A DNA stretch of 64,000 nt, from the NCBI RefSeq assembly GCF_000179555.1, contig NZ_AECZ01000011.1, positions 62,001-126,000 of the forward strand, given 5' to 3'. The notes under the pieces are model-generated. The model saw only the letters and a list, made by a program, of their open reading frames with translations, was not told where the DNA came from and made no database searches. The DNA comes from Solidesulfovibrio fructosivorans JJ]. GTDB taxonomy: Bacteria > Desulfobacterota > Desulfovibrionia > Desulfovibrionales > Desulfovibrionaceae. This document shows positions 44,924 through 53,598 of the stretch, one piece after another (position 1 is the first letter of the stretch; every line of letters begins with the position of its first letter). The position numbers were made by a program, and so were the translations under genes.

Positions 44924-45532
44924 TTACCCAGCCAGACGGATGGCCAGCATCTCGGGGCGGACCTTGGCCAGGAAGGCCACGGCCATGGCCGTCAGCACCC
45001 CTTCGATAAGCATGATGGGAATATGGGCGATGAGAATCACCTTGGCCGTGCCGAGAAACGCCTCGCCGGACAGCGCCAGGGCGCAGGCGGTCAGGCAGCC
45101 GGCCAGAAGCACGGCGAAAAAGCCGCAGCAAAAGGCCCCCACCGCCTGTTTGGTTCCGCCGGCTCGAAGAAGCGGCCCGAAGAGCAGAAAGCAGAACACG
45201 GCCGGCAGCGCCATGTCGCAGGTGTTGACGCCGAGCACCACCAAACCGCCGAACTGGAAGAGCACGGCCTGGAGCAACAGCGCCACGCAGATGGCCGGAA
45301 AGGCCGCATAGCCGAGGATCGCGCCGATCAACCCGTTGAGGATAAGGTGGACGCTGACCGGCCCGATGGGCACATGGATGAGCGAAGCAACGAAAAAAGC
45401 GGCCGAGAGGATGGCCACGGTCATGAGCTTGTCGTAGTCCAGGCGCTTTAAGCCCACGGCCGTGCCCACGGCCGTGATCGCCCAGCCGCCGGCCAGCACC
45501 GGTCCGGAAAGCACCCCTTCGGAAATATGCAT
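44924..45532 (-). CDS. nikM: Nickel ECF transporter substrate-specific component (NikM/CbiM)
   Basis: A 202-residue membrane protein of the CbiM/NikM family. The conserved start MHISEGVLSGP supplies the N-terminal metal-binding His2; HVPIGPVSVHLILNGLIGAILGYAAFP provides the second ligand region. Six or seven membrane segments are visible. Cobalt versus nickel cannot be settled by sequence alone, but the flanking NikK and NikL genes indicate nickel. The true start is 45532, since any N-terminal extension would bury His2; the frame is open to 45610. Repeat copy 5 begins 11 bases after its stop. Confidence 0.92.
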   Translation of the reverse strand: MHISEGVLSGPVLAGGWAITAVGTAVGLKRLDYDKLMTVAILSAAFFVASLIHVPIGPVSVHLILNGLIGAILGYAAFPAICVALLLQAVLFQFGGLVVLGVNTCDMALPAVFCFLLFGPLLRAGGTKQAVGAFCCGFFAVLLAGCLTACALALSGEAFLGTAKVILIAHIPIMLIEGVLTAMAVAFLAKVRPEMLAIRLAG

Positions 45533-45636
45533 GCTGCCTGCCTGTCGCGCCCAAGGCGCGGAAAGTTGTGGGAGGGCGGACCCAGCCCGCCCTCCCGAAT
45601 CGTCAAGCAAGAGTCCCGGGGACGAATCGGAATGCC

Positions 45637-46419
45637 TTACTTCTTCTTGTGCTTGGGATCAACGAACTTGGCCCACATGACGGCCCCGCGCTCCACCTTC
45701 TTGGCCACGCCGTCCTTTTCGATGGTCTGCGGCGCGTCGGTCAGGGCGGCGAATCCCCACCAGCCGCCAAAGGGCACGGCATAGGTGAAAACGCCGTTGG
45801 CGTCGGTCTTGACCACCTGGGTCACCAGATATTCGTTGGGCGGGGTGTAGGCCTTGTCCTTATTATAATATTCCACTTCCACATCGACCCCGGCGGCCGG
45901 CTTGCCGTCCACGAGCACCTTGCCCGTGAACACGTTGCCGACATAGTTGCCGAAGGGACGCGAAAGCGGAATGATCTCGGCCGGTAGCCCCACAGGCTCA
46001 TCCCAGCCCTCTTCCTCGCCGAAGGCCGGCACCACGACCTTGGTCAGGTGCTCGATGTACTTGTCCTCGGCCGGCTCGAAATAAGGCTCGGGCACCACGT
46101 AGAAAATCCCCACGCCCGGGCGCTTGAAGGTATATTCGGACTTCCAGGCGTCATGATCCATGACCTTGGTCGGTTTGAGCGTGCCGAGCAGGTCGGTCTT
46201 CTTGCCGCCGTCAACCACGCCAAAGGCCTTGGGCTTGGCCATGTTCATGCCGTTGCCTTCCATGGGATGGGAGAAGGACACAACCAGGTCCACCTTGGCT
46301 TTTTCCTTGCTCGTGACCACATCCTGGGACGGAATGACCATGCCGAAATGGGCCAGGGCCGGGGCGGCCGTCAGCGCCACCGTCGCCAGCGCGACAAGAA
46401 CACGGAAAATGGACACCAT
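45637..46419 (-). CDS. nikK: NikK-like periplasmic nickel-binding protein (DUF4198)
   Basis: A 260-residue exported protein with signal peptide (LVALATVALTAAPALA, cleavage before HFGMVIPS, leaving an N-terminal His). The DUF4198-type beta domain contains SFSHPMEGNGMNMAKPKAFGV, VMDHDAWKSEYTFKRPGVGIF and a methionine/histidine-rich first third. The later Ig-like segment is FTGKVLVDGKPAAGVDVEVEYYN, and the C-terminus ends in basic KFVDPKHKKK. It probably binds nickel and passes it to NikM. It is first in the nik cluster; nikM follows after about 100 bases. An AT-rich upstream region with an inverted TGTTAT/ATAACA repeat could be its promoter-operator. Confidence 0.85.
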   Translation of the reverse strand: MVSIFRVLVALATVALTAAPALAHFGMVIPSQDVVTSKEKAKVDLVVSFSHPMEGNGMNMAKPKAFGVVDGGKKTDLLGTLKPTKVMDHDAWKSEYTFKRPGVGIFYVVPEPYFEPAEDKYIEHLTKVVVPAFGEEEGWDEPVGLPAEIIPLSRPFGNYVGNVFTGKVLVDGKPAAGVDVEVEYYNKDKAYTPPNEYLVTQVVKTDANGVFTYAVPFGGWWGFAALTDAPQTIEKDGVAKKVERGAVMWAKFVDPKHKKK

Positions 46420-46441
46420 GAAGCCTCCTTTTTTTATCGCC

Positions 46442-46478
46442 TGTTATCAATCATAGTAAGAACAAATAATTCATAACA
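46442..46478. promoter_or_regulatory. Candidate metal-responsive operator upstream of nikK
   Basis: TGTTAT (46442-46447) and ATAACA (46473-46478) form an inverted repeat across a 25-base AT-rich centre, about 25-60 bases upstream of the nikK ATG. The arms resemble half-sites reported for NikR-type regulators in some lineages, but the spacing is longer than usual. No NikR gene is in the window. Confidence 0.3.
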
Positions 46479-46536
46479 CGCGGCAGGAACGCATGGCAAC
46501 CATTAGCATACGAAAACCGTCGGAAGATAAAAATCT

Positions 46537-47388
46537 TCAGAAGGAAACCGAAAGGGACAGGGAACAATCGGGCTGGGCGGACGGCCGCAGTTCCGCCGCC
46601 AGACGCAGACGGGACACGGGCCGAAAGGCCACGGCCAGATAGGGCGCGACAAGGCTTTTGGGTTCGTAGCCGTATTGGCCGGGCCAGGCGTTCAGCGCCA
46701 GGATGGCGGCCAGGGCCGTCCCCCTGGCCCCGCTGGGATCGATGTGGTGGGAAAGGCGCTTGTCCAGGCGAAAGGCGGTGAGCGCCGCTCCGGCGGCCAC
46801 GGTCACCCTGCCCCAATCGTAGCCCAGGGCCAGTGTGGCCTCGTGGCTGCGCCAGGAGAAGGTCGCGTCGCGCTGGGAAGGCGGCGTGCCCGTGCCCGAG
46901 GCGCTGGCGACATCCTCGCGGGCCTCGGGGGCGCTGGCGATGAAAAGCTCGTAGCGGGCCAGGAGAAAACCGCCGTGGCCCGGTTCCCGGCGCAGGATCA
47001 GCCGGACCGAGGGGCCCCAAAGCAAGGCCGGCCGGGTTTCCCAGGCTTCATAATAGCCGATGCCGACGTTCTTGGCCTCGAAACGGCCCGTGGACGTGCC
47101 CAGGTGGAAACCCGGGGCGACAACGAGGTGGCGCGAGTCCAGCAGACGCCAGGAGAGCGCGACATAGGCCCGGGTCTCGGACCAGTTGCGGGTCCAGCCG
47201 CCGTACTCCGGCAGAATGCCGGCGGAAGGATTGGAGCAGCGGGGTTCGCCGAGGTCCCGATAGCCCAGGCTGCGGTAGACGGCGGCGATTTCCAGGCGTT
47301 CGTCGGCGAGGGCGGGACAGGCCGTGGCCGCGACAAGCGTCCAGACAAGGCTTGCCGCCGCCAGGATGCGCCGTCCTGTCCCGGTCAT
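46537..47388 (-). CDS. Outer-membrane beta-barrel-like protein, function unknown
   Basis: A 283-residue exported protein with signal peptide (MTGTGRRILAAASLVWTLVAATACPALA) and a mature sequence of alternating beta-strand-like segments (RAYVALSWRLLD, LVVAPGFHLGTS, LLWGPSVRLILRRE, GGFLLARYELFIAS, VAPYLAVAFRPVS) ending in a terminal phenylalanine (LSLSVSF), as is usual for outer-membrane barrels. No TonB box or plug domain. Two cysteines (about 51 and near the C-terminus) are present. The family was not recognised. Its start lies nine bases after the stop of the S9 peptidase gene on the same strand. Confidence 0.65.
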   Translation of the reverse strand: MTGTGRRILAAASLVWTLVAATACPALADERLEIAAVYRSLGYRDLGEPRCSNPSAGILPEYGGWTRNWSETRAYVALSWRLLDSRHLVVAPGFHLGTSTGRFEAKNVGIGYYEAWETRPALLWGPSVRLILRREPGHGGFLLARYELFIASAPEAREDVASASGTGTPPSQRDATFSWRSHEATLALGYDWGRVTVAAGAALTAFRLDKRLSHHIDPSGARGTALAAILALNAWPGQYGYEPKSLVAPYLAVAFRPVSRLRLAAELRPSAQPDCSLSLSVSF

Positions 47389-47397
47389 GGCCGCCCG

Positions 47398-49548
47398 TCA
47401 GGAGCCGGGCCGGGGACACGGCCCGCCGCCAGCCCCCGGGCGATCGCCCGCCCCGGTTTTGCCGTTTTCCCGAACCGGCGGCACGGTTGCGGCGTCGCCG
47501 AAAAAGAACGCCGTTTCCACTGGCGCGATCGGGACATAGCGCGTGAACCAGTCGAGGTTTCGGACCATCAGGTCGCGGATAAGCGACGGCTCGGTCACGT
47601 CGTGGCCGCTTCGGGGATAGGCGGCCAGCTTGGTGGGCACGCCCAGGCGCGACAGGGCGGTATAGAGTTCCAGGGACTGGGTGAACGGCACGCGCTCGTC
47701 GGACACGCCGTGCTGAAAAAGCGTCGGGGTCTTTATGGCGGCGGCATACTTGAGCGGCGAGTGGTCGAAAAGCGTCTGGAAGCGCTCGTAGGCTTCGCCG
47801 CCGAAATACAGCGGAATGAAATCGGGCAGGTCCATACTGCCGGATTGGCTGACCAGATCGGTTATGCCCGCGCCGATGGAGGCGGCGGCGAAACGGTCGG
47901 TATGGCCGATGGTCCAGGCGGTCAGGTAGCCTCCGTAGCTCCAGCCCATGACGCCCAGGCGCTTGGGATCGGCCAGCTTGCGCGCGACCAGGGCGTCGAT
48001 CCCGCTTTGCAGGTCGGCGAAGTCCACCCCGCCCCAATCGCCCTTGATCGCCATGCGAAAGGCCGGCCCGTAGCCGTCCGAGCCCCGGACGTTGGGCTGG
48101 AAAAGGGCGTAGCCGCGCTCGCTGAAGACAGCCAGCGGGTAGTAGTTGAGCGCGCCCAGATACTGCCGGTCGGCGGCCACGGCCGGACCACCGTGAAGCT
48201 CCACCAGAAGCGGCGGCGGCCCGGAACCGGGCGTGACGGGATGGGTATAGAGGCCCTCGAGGACGGTCCCGTCGGCCGCCTTCCAGCGCACCACCTCGGT
48301 CTTCCCCAGCCGGTAGCCGACAAATTCCTTGTTGACCGCGGACACGGGTTTCGGCGCGAACCGCCCGAGCGGAGTCAGGTAGGCCTCCGGGGGCAGGTCG
48401 CTGTCGACCAGCACCATGCCCAGGGCATTGCCCGAGGCGGAAACGGCGGCCTGGGACACCATGCGCGGCGTGCCGGACACCGTGCGCGGCGCGGCGCCGG
48501 AAACGGGCAGGGCCAAAACCACCGCGCCCGTGCCCTCGATTTCGCGGACATAGATGGTCCCGCCGTCAGCCGACCAGCCGAGCATCTCCGGCCGGGCGTC
48601 CGGCGTCGCCGCCAGCGCCCGGGGCGCGCCGCCGGACGCGGGAACGATCATGACCCGGGCGGCGCTGTAATAAAACCCCGGCGCGCGGGTGGCCACGTAG
48701 GCCAACCATTTGCCGTCCGGGGAAAAACAGGGGCTGGTTTCCGAATCGGCGGTAGCGGCCACCGGCACGACGCGGCCGGTTTTCACGTCCACCATGGCGA
48801 TGTCGGTCTGGGCCGCGTCCTGGGGCTGGGCCCGGCCGGCGACGGTATTGCCGCGACGACCGCGCGGCGGCGCGTCGGGCGGCGTCGTCTCGAAAGCGAT
48901 GCGGCCGCCGTCCGGAGAAAAGACGAAGCCGCCCACGTCCCTGTCCGTGACCAGTCCGCGAAGCGCTCCCTGGCCGGCAAGCGGCAGCAGAAAAAGCCCC
49001 GCCGCGCCGCCCTCCTCGTCCAGGACATCCACATCCGCGTCGCAGTTGGTCTCCCGGTTGCCCGAGCCGCCGTTCATGGTCATCGTCATGGCCAGCGCCT
49101 TCCCGTCCGGCGTAAAAGCCAGATCGAGCACGTCGCCCCGGCCGTGGGTGAGGCGACGGGTGTGGCCGGTTCCAAGCGACATGACCACGGCATCGGTCGT
49201 GTCGTCGGTTTGGACAAGGTAGGCAAGACGCGATCCGTGCGGAGAAAAAACCGGCTTTTCGCAGACCTCCCGTTCCGAAGTGACGGGGCGCGCCAAAGAC
49301 TTGGCGGCGTCGGCCACGTACACCCGCGAACGCAAATCGCCGCCCTGCTCGTCCATGACGGCCCGGGTGACGGTGAAGGCCACGTGTCTGCCGTCGGCGG
49401 ACAGGCGCAGGTCGTCGATCATGGCCACCCGCAGCATGTCGTCGATGGTGAAAGCCTTTTCGGAACAGACGGCGGGCGCGGCGCAGACACAAAAGAAGAC
49501 CGCGGCCGTCAGCGCGACGCGAAGACGAAATCGGAAAGCGGCAGGCAT
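47398..49548 (-). CDS. S9-family prolyl oligopeptidase/acylaminoacyl peptidase
   Basis: A 716-residue serine peptidase with a signal peptide (FRFRLRVALTAAVFFCVCAAPAVC). The first two-thirds form a TolB/WD-like beta-propeller with repeated 'SPDG' blades (LRLSADGRHVAF, VFSPHGSRLAYL, CFSPDGKWLAYVA, GWSADGGTIYV). The C-terminal alpha/beta-hydrolase has LLVELHGGP (oxyanion region), GVMGWSYGGYLTAW with the nucleophile Ser, and ARSGHDV-like YPRSGHDVTEP with the catalytic His. S9 enzymes cut short peptides, usually after proline or at blocked N-termini; the export signal points to periplasmic peptide turnover. ATG 49548 gives the signal peptide; the frame is open to 49611. Confidence 0.92.
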   Translation of the reverse strand: MPAAFRFRLRVALTAAVFFCVCAAPAVCSEKAFTIDDMLRVAMIDDLRLSADGRHVAFTVTRAVMDEQGGDLRSRVYVADAAKSLARPVTSEREVCEKPVFSPHGSRLAYLVQTDDTTDAVVMSLGTGHTRRLTHGRGDVLDLAFTPDGKALAMTMTMNGGSGNRETNCDADVDVLDEEGGAAGLFLLPLAGQGALRGLVTDRDVGGFVFSPDGGRIAFETTPPDAPPRGRRGNTVAGRAQPQDAAQTDIAMVDVKTGRVVPVAATADSETSPCFSPDGKWLAYVATRAPGFYYSAARVMIVPASGGAPRALAATPDARPEMLGWSADGGTIYVREIEGTGAVVLALPVSGAAPRTVSGTPRMVSQAAVSASGNALGMVLVDSDLPPEAYLTPLGRFAPKPVSAVNKEFVGYRLGKTEVVRWKAADGTVLEGLYTHPVTPGSGPPPLLVELHGGPAVAADRQYLGALNYYPLAVFSERGYALFQPNVRGSDGYGPAFRMAIKGDWGGVDFADLQSGIDALVARKLADPKRLGVMGWSYGGYLTAWTIGHTDRFAAASIGAGITDLVSQSGSMDLPDFIPLYFGGEAYERFQTLFDHSPLKYAAAIKTPTLFQHGVSDERVPFTQSLELYTALSRLGVPTKLAAYPRSGHDVTEPSLIRDLMVRNLDWFTRYVPIAPVETAFFFGDAATVPPVRENGKTGAGDRPGAGGGPCPRPGS

Positions 49549-49616
49549 CGGTTCGGACTCACCTCGCTTAAGCGATGGGGGCACTGTACGGTGTGCCGGG
49601 ATGGGGGTCAAACCTG

Positions 49617-49640
49617 AAAAAAAAGCCCCCTTGCGGGGGC
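49617..49640 (-). terminator. Rho-independent terminator for secD
   Basis: On the minus strand, GCCCCC (49635-49640 read in reverse) pairs with GGGGGC (49625-49630) around GCAA and is followed by eight T (49617-49624). It ends transcription seven bases after the secD stop, before the S9 peptidase gene. Confidence 0.85.
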
Positions 49641-49646
49641 CTTGCT

Positions 49647-51251
49647 TCAGATGCGAATGCCCGCGTCCGGCGGCCGCCGGGACAGCCAGAGGTCGAACAG
49701 AAAGCGGGTGAAGAAAATGGCCGTAAACATGGAGGCCACGGTGCCGAGAATCAGGGTTACGGCAAAGCCCCGGATGGGGCCGGTGCCGAACTGGTAGAGC
49801 ACCATGGCCGCGATGATCGTGGTCACGTTGGCATCGAAGATGGTGAGCGTGGCCCGGTCGTAGCCGGTGTCCACGGCCTTGCGGGCCGAGAGCCCCAGGC
49901 GGAGTTCCTCGCGTATCCGCTCGAAAATAATAACGTTGGCGTCAACGGCCATGCCGATGGTCAAAATGATGCCCGCGATGCCCGGCAGGGTGAGGGTCGC
50001 CCCGAATCCGGCCAAGCCGGCCATGATCAGCACCATGTTGAAAAGGAGGGCCATATCGGCGACGAAGCCGGCCAACCCGTAGTAAAGGACCATGAAGCCG
50101 ATGACGATGACGCCGCCGACCAGAGCCGAATAAACGCCCTGCTCGATGGATTCCTGGCCAAGGGAAGGACCGACGCTCCGTTGTTCCAGAATGCTGACCG
50201 GAGCCGGCAACGCGCCGGCGCGCAGCACGATGGCCAGATCGCGGGCTTCCTCGGTGGTGAAATGGCCGGTGATGCTGGCCCGGCCGCCGCTGATTTTTTC
50301 CTGAATGGTCGGCGCGGAATAGACCTTGCCGTCCAGAACGATAGCCAGGCGCTTTTTCACGTTCTCGCCGGTCACCCGCTCGAACTGGCGCGAACCGCTC
50401 GGCGTGAACGACAAGGCGACATAGGCCTGGTTGTTGCGGTCGAAATTGGCCCGGGCGTCGGAAATGTGCTCACCGGTCATGACCGCGTCGGAACGCAGGA
50501 CGATGGGCCGCTCGAGATAGGTGCCGTCGGGATTGCGGTGGCGCAGGACGGAAAGCTCCTCGCCCGGGGGCAAGATGCCCTTCTGGGCCTTGTCCAGGTC
50601 CGCGTTGTCGTCCACGACCTTGAATTCCAGGTGCGCGGTCTTGCCGATGAGCTTGATGGCCCGCTCGGGATCGTGCAGGCCCGGCAGCTGGATCTGGATG
50701 CGGTTGTCGGACTGCTTGCGGATGTCGGGCTCGGCCACGCCGAATTCGTCGATGCGGTTGCGGATGGTCTTGACGGCCTGGTCCACGGTCATGCGGGTCA
50801 GCTCGGACTTGTAGCGCGGGGTGAAGGACAGCTTGTAGGTGAACTTGCCGTCCGGGCCGCTTTCCACATTGTCGACGACCAGCACGTTGAAATGGTTGGC
50901 GAGCATGTCGTCGAAAGCCTGCCGTTTATCCCCCGTCGCCAAAACGAGCTGGAGATGCTTGCCGTCTGGCGTGGTCTGGGGGCGCAAAACGGCGATGCCG
51001 TCGTCCTTGGCCTGGTCGCGCACGTCCCGGCCCATCTGGACCAGGGAGTTGGCCAGGGCCTTGTCCACGTCCACGCCCAGGGTGAGGTGGATGCCGCCCT
51101 TGAGGTCGAGGCCGAGGTTTATGACATCATCAGGCAAAAACTTGCCCAGAAAGGACTGTTTGACCGGGCCGACGGACGGCAGCATATAAATGAGGCCCAA
51201 AAAGGCCACAAGACTGATGACGGCCAGCCGCCAACGCATATTTCCAGACAT
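49647..51251 (-). CDS. secD: Protein translocase subunit SecD
   Basis: A 534-residue SecD with one N-terminal helix (LAVISLVAFLGLIYMLP), the periplasmic region containing the characteristic LGLDLKGGIHLTL and SNRIQIQLPG motifs, and the C-terminal five-helix RND-type bundle (GIAGIILTIGMAVDANVIIFERIREELR). SecD works with SecF and SecYEG to drive export using the proton gradient. The start at 51251 has AAGGAGA about nine bases upstream. yajC lies 117 bases upstream, the usual order, but secF is not next: secD is closed by a strong terminator and an S9 peptidase gene follows. Confidence 0.95.
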   Translation of the reverse strand: MSGNMRWRLAVISLVAFLGLIYMLPSVGPVKQSFLGKFLPDDVINLGLDLKGGIHLTLGVDVDKALANSLVQMGRDVRDQAKDDGIAVLRPQTTPDGKHLQLVLATGDKRQAFDDMLANHFNVLVVDNVESGPDGKFTYKLSFTPRYKSELTRMTVDQAVKTIRNRIDEFGVAEPDIRKQSDNRIQIQLPGLHDPERAIKLIGKTAHLEFKVVDDNADLDKAQKGILPPGEELSVLRHRNPDGTYLERPIVLRSDAVMTGEHISDARANFDRNNQAYVALSFTPSGSRQFERVTGENVKKRLAIVLDGKVYSAPTIQEKISGGRASITGHFTTEEARDLAIVLRAGALPAPVSILEQRSVGPSLGQESIEQGVYSALVGGVIVIGFMVLYYGLAGFVADMALLFNMVLIMAGLAGFGATLTLPGIAGIILTIGMAVDANVIIFERIREELRLGLSARKAVDTGYDRATLTIFDANVTTIIAAMVLYQFGTGPIRGFAVTLILGTVASMFTAIFFTRFLFDLWLSRRPPDAGIRI

Positions 51252-51368
51252 GGGCGAGGCTCTCCTTGGGAGGCTTGCGCTTCGGGGAAACACTCAAGGC
51301 GAAGGAACGCCGGCCGGCCCCCTTCGCCTCGCGCGCCGGGGATGGACCCCCCGACGCCGTCAAAATCG

Positions 51369-51740
51369 CTAATCTTTGGCTTTGCCTTTCGCTTCAGCCT
51401 TGGCGGGAGCGGCCTGGGGCTCGCCGGGGCCGGAGACGAAGCTGCGATTGATCTCGATGGTGAGATCCTTGGCAATCTCCACGGTCAGCTTGTCGCCATG
51501 CACTTCCATGATACGGCCGTAGATGCCGCCGCCGGTCAGGATGTAGTCCCCGCGCTTGAGATTGGCCAAATACTCGCGGTGCTGCTTGGCCTTTTTCTGC
51601 TGGGGACGAATCAGCAGAAAATAGAAGATGGCGAACATAATGATCAGCGGCAAAAACGCGGTGATGGGATTGCCTCCCGCCCCACCGCTGCCGCCGGTGG
51701 GGGCGGCGCCCATGGCGTGTGCCAGACTCGGAAAAAACAT
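51369..51740 (-). CDS. yajC: Preprotein translocase accessory subunit YajC
   Basis: A 123-residue membrane protein: one hydrophobic helix (AFLPLIIMFAIFYFLLIRPQQKK) followed by the YajC hallmark RGDYILTGGGIYGRIMEVHGDKLTVEIA. The glycine-rich N-terminus and an alanine/lysine-rich tail (APAKAEAKGKAKD) are longer than in E. coli. It is a partner of SecDF/YidC in protein insertion. GGAGG lies six bases before the ATG at 51740. Confidence 0.92.
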   Translation of the reverse strand: MFFPSLAHAMGAAPTGGSGGAGGNPITAFLPLIIMFAIFYFLLIRPQQKKAKQHREYLANLKRGDYILTGGGIYGRIMEVHGDKLTVEIAKDLTIEINRSFVSGPGEPQAAPAKAEAKGKAKD

Positions 51741-51858
51741 GCTGCCTCCAGATAGGTTATTAGCCCGAATCATGCCCGGGTACGCGTTTTTTTGCGTCCG
51801 GCGCGGCGTCGGGCAAGGGCTGTCGCGGAAAAATGGATGGTCTAAAAATGCCGCCGCG

Positions 51859-52578
51859 TCAAGGTTTATCCGTCCGCCGGCTCTCCGCGACGCTTCCCGC
51901 GGGCGGCCAGGGGGTACATCCCCGTGCCGGAGAAAATCCCCGGGCAAAGGCCTGCCCGGCATCGGCCAGGACCAGCCGGTTGCGGCGGCCGATGCGCGCG
52001 GCGTCCGGGCAACCGGGAACATGAAACCGATGCGAGGCGGCATTGCCCACATACCCGCCCACAGGCGGCGGCAGGCGCAGGATGCGCGGCCAAAAGCCCC
52101 TGCCCTGGGCCATGGCCCGTCGCTGGGCGGCCAGAAGACGCCGCACCAACGGCTTGGGCAGATCCCGATACCAGAACACAAAGGCCGCGCCCGAGGCAAC
52201 CATGCCTTCGGCCACGGACGCGCCGTCAGGCAGCAGCAGGTCGCCAAGCGCCCGGCCGAACCGGTCCCGCCCCGCCCCCACCGGCACAAAACGCAGGGTC
52301 CGGCCGCGGGTCAGCCGTTCAAGCCCCCGCTTAGACGCGTCGGCGTAATACTGGGCCGGGGCCAGACCATGGGCGACCTCCGGTGCGTCGATGCCGGCCA
52401 GACGCACCGTACGGCCGTCGGCCAGACGCACCGTGTCCCCGTCGAAGACCCGGGCCACGGACACGGCATCCCGGGCCGCTCCCGGCCGGGGCGCAAACAA
52501 CAGGAGCAACACGGCGAAAGCCGCCAAGAACATTGCCCCTCGTCCACGCCCACCCTGCCGTTTTCCACAAAGCGGCAT
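51859..52578 (-). CDS. Secreted thermonuclease-like nuclease with C-terminal zinc-type motif
   Basis: A 239-residue protein with signal-like hydrophobic start (AMFLAAFAVLLLLFAPRPGAA). The Staphylococcus nuclease fold is evident from VARVFDGDTVRLADGRTVRLAGIDAPEVAHG (the metal- and substrate-binding loop) and DRFGRALGDLLLPDGASVAEGMVASGAAFV. The C-terminal part GNAASHRFHVPGCPDAARI followed by FSPARGC resembles the short Cys/His element attached to some nucleases and Ada-like domains. It would degrade nucleic acid in the periplasm or outside. GGAGG before 52578 supports that start; ATG 52533 is a shorter option, and the open frame to 52734 is not supported. Confidence 0.82.
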   Translation of the reverse strand: MPLCGKRQGGRGRGAMFLAAFAVLLLLFAPRPGAARDAVSVARVFDGDTVRLADGRTVRLAGIDAPEVAHGLAPAQYYADASKRGLERLTRGRTLRFVPVGAGRDRFGRALGDLLLPDGASVAEGMVASGAAFVFWYRDLPKPLVRRLLAAQRRAMAQGRGFWPRILRLPPPVGGYVGNAASHRFHVPGCPDAARIGRRNRLVLADAGQAFARGFSPARGCTPWPPAGSVAESRRTDKP

Positions 52579-52657
52579 CACCCCCCGCCTCCCAAAAACA
52601 AACCGGCCGCCGCGCAAGCCACGACAGCCGGTCAATACAGACATTCTTTGCGGCACG

Positions 52658-52858
52658 TTACTTGATCGCGCCGGGAATGAAACCGATCTTGTCGATGGCG
52701 CCCTTGATGGCGTCTTCGGAAGCCTCGCCGTCAAAGGTGGCCTGGCCTTTTTCCAGATCGACCGACACGTTGGACAGCCCCGGCACTTCGGACAGGGCCT
52801 TGGTCACGGACGCGACACACTTCGGGCAGTGCATGCCGCCGACTTCCAGGGTTTTCAT
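52658..52858 (-). CDS. Heavy-metal-associated domain protein (CopZ-like)
   Basis: A 66-residue HMA domain with the metal motif GGMHCPKC near residue 10, then [27 protein letters not shown], the ferredoxin-like fold of copper chaperones such as CopZ. The CxxC motif is intact (Cys-Pro-Lys-Cys). No copper ATPase is beside it. The start overlaps the hisA stop by four bases (ATGA), so it is translationally coupled as the last gene of the guaB-to-hisA unit, an odd place for a metallochaperone. Confidence 0.9.
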   Translation of the reverse strand: MKTLEVGGMHCPKCVASVTKALSEVPGLSNVSVDLEKGQATFDGEASEDAIKGAIDKIGFIPGAIK

Positions 52859-53598
52859 GCGACCTCCTCGGACTGGTCGGCGATGTAGGCCATGGCCTCC
52901 CCGAAATCGAGGGTTCCGGTATAGATGGCCCGGCCGGTGATTACGCCTTGAAGCCCTTTTTTGGAATACGGGAAAAGCGTTTTGACGTCGTCCAAAGTGG
53001 CCACGCCTCCGGCCACGAGCACGGGCAGGTCGGTGAGGTCGAGCAGGCGCTCAAGCGCCTCCAGGTTGACGCCGGTCTGCATGCCGTCGCGGCTGATGTC
53101 GGTGTAAACGACGAAGGCGGCGCCCTGCTCGGCCAGACGCGGCACGACTTCCTCGACGGTCATCCCCGCGTCCTCGACCCAGCCCTTGACCTTGAGCCGG
53201 CCGTCCACGGCGTCGAGAGACACGCCCACACGGCCCGGGTGGGCGGCGCAGATGGCGGCAAAGGCATCGGGCTCGGCCAGGGCCAGGGTACCGATGATCA
53301 GACGCCGCACACCGGCCTCCAGATAGGCGCCTGCGGTCCGCGCGTCGCGGATGCCGCCCCCGAGCTGGACCGGGATGGAAAGCCCGGCGCAGATGCGGGA
53401 GATCAGCTCGAAATTGCGCGGCCGGCCGCTAAACGCCCCGTCCAGGTCGATCAGATGCAACCACAGCGCGCCGAGGTCCTCCCAGTGGCGGGCCATGGCC
53501 TCGGGATCGGGAGAGAAGACGGTCACTTCATCGGCCAAGCCTTGCTTGAGGCGGACGCACTGGCCGTCCTTGATGTCCACGGCCGGGAACAGGATCAC
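52855..53598 (-). CDS. hisA: Phosphoribosylformimino-5-aminoimidazole carboxamide ribotide isomerase
   Basis: A 247-residue (beta-alpha)8 HisA. The two half-barrel motifs are present: [16 protein letters not shown] with catalytic Asp8 and the second Asp in [11 protein letters not shown]; phosphate loops are VQLGGGIRD and [11 protein letters not shown]. It catalyses the Amadori rearrangement in histidine synthesis. The GTG start (53596-53598) overlaps the TGA of the upstream lipoprotein gene (GTGA); the frame is open further upstream but that part overlaps the neighbour. hisB is two genes upstream. Confidence 0.95.
   Translation of the reverse strand: MILFPAVDIKDGQCVRLKQGLADEVTVFSPDPEAMARHWEDLGALWLHLIDLDGAFSGRPRNFELISRICAGLSIPVQLGGGIRDARTAGAYLEAGVRRLIIGTLALAEPDAFAAICAAHPGRVGVSLDAVDGRLKVKGWVEDAGMTVEEVVPRLAEQGAAFVVYTDISRDGMQTGVNLEALERLLDLTDLPVLVAGGVATLDDVKTLFPYSKKGLQGVITGRAIYTGTLDFGEAMAYIADQSEEVA

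Noticed and set aside
46675-49617. 980-codon plus-strand open frame across the outer-membrane and S9 peptidase genes
   Set aside because: Antisense shadow of two genes with signal peptides and catalytic motifs; its translation has no recognisable domain.
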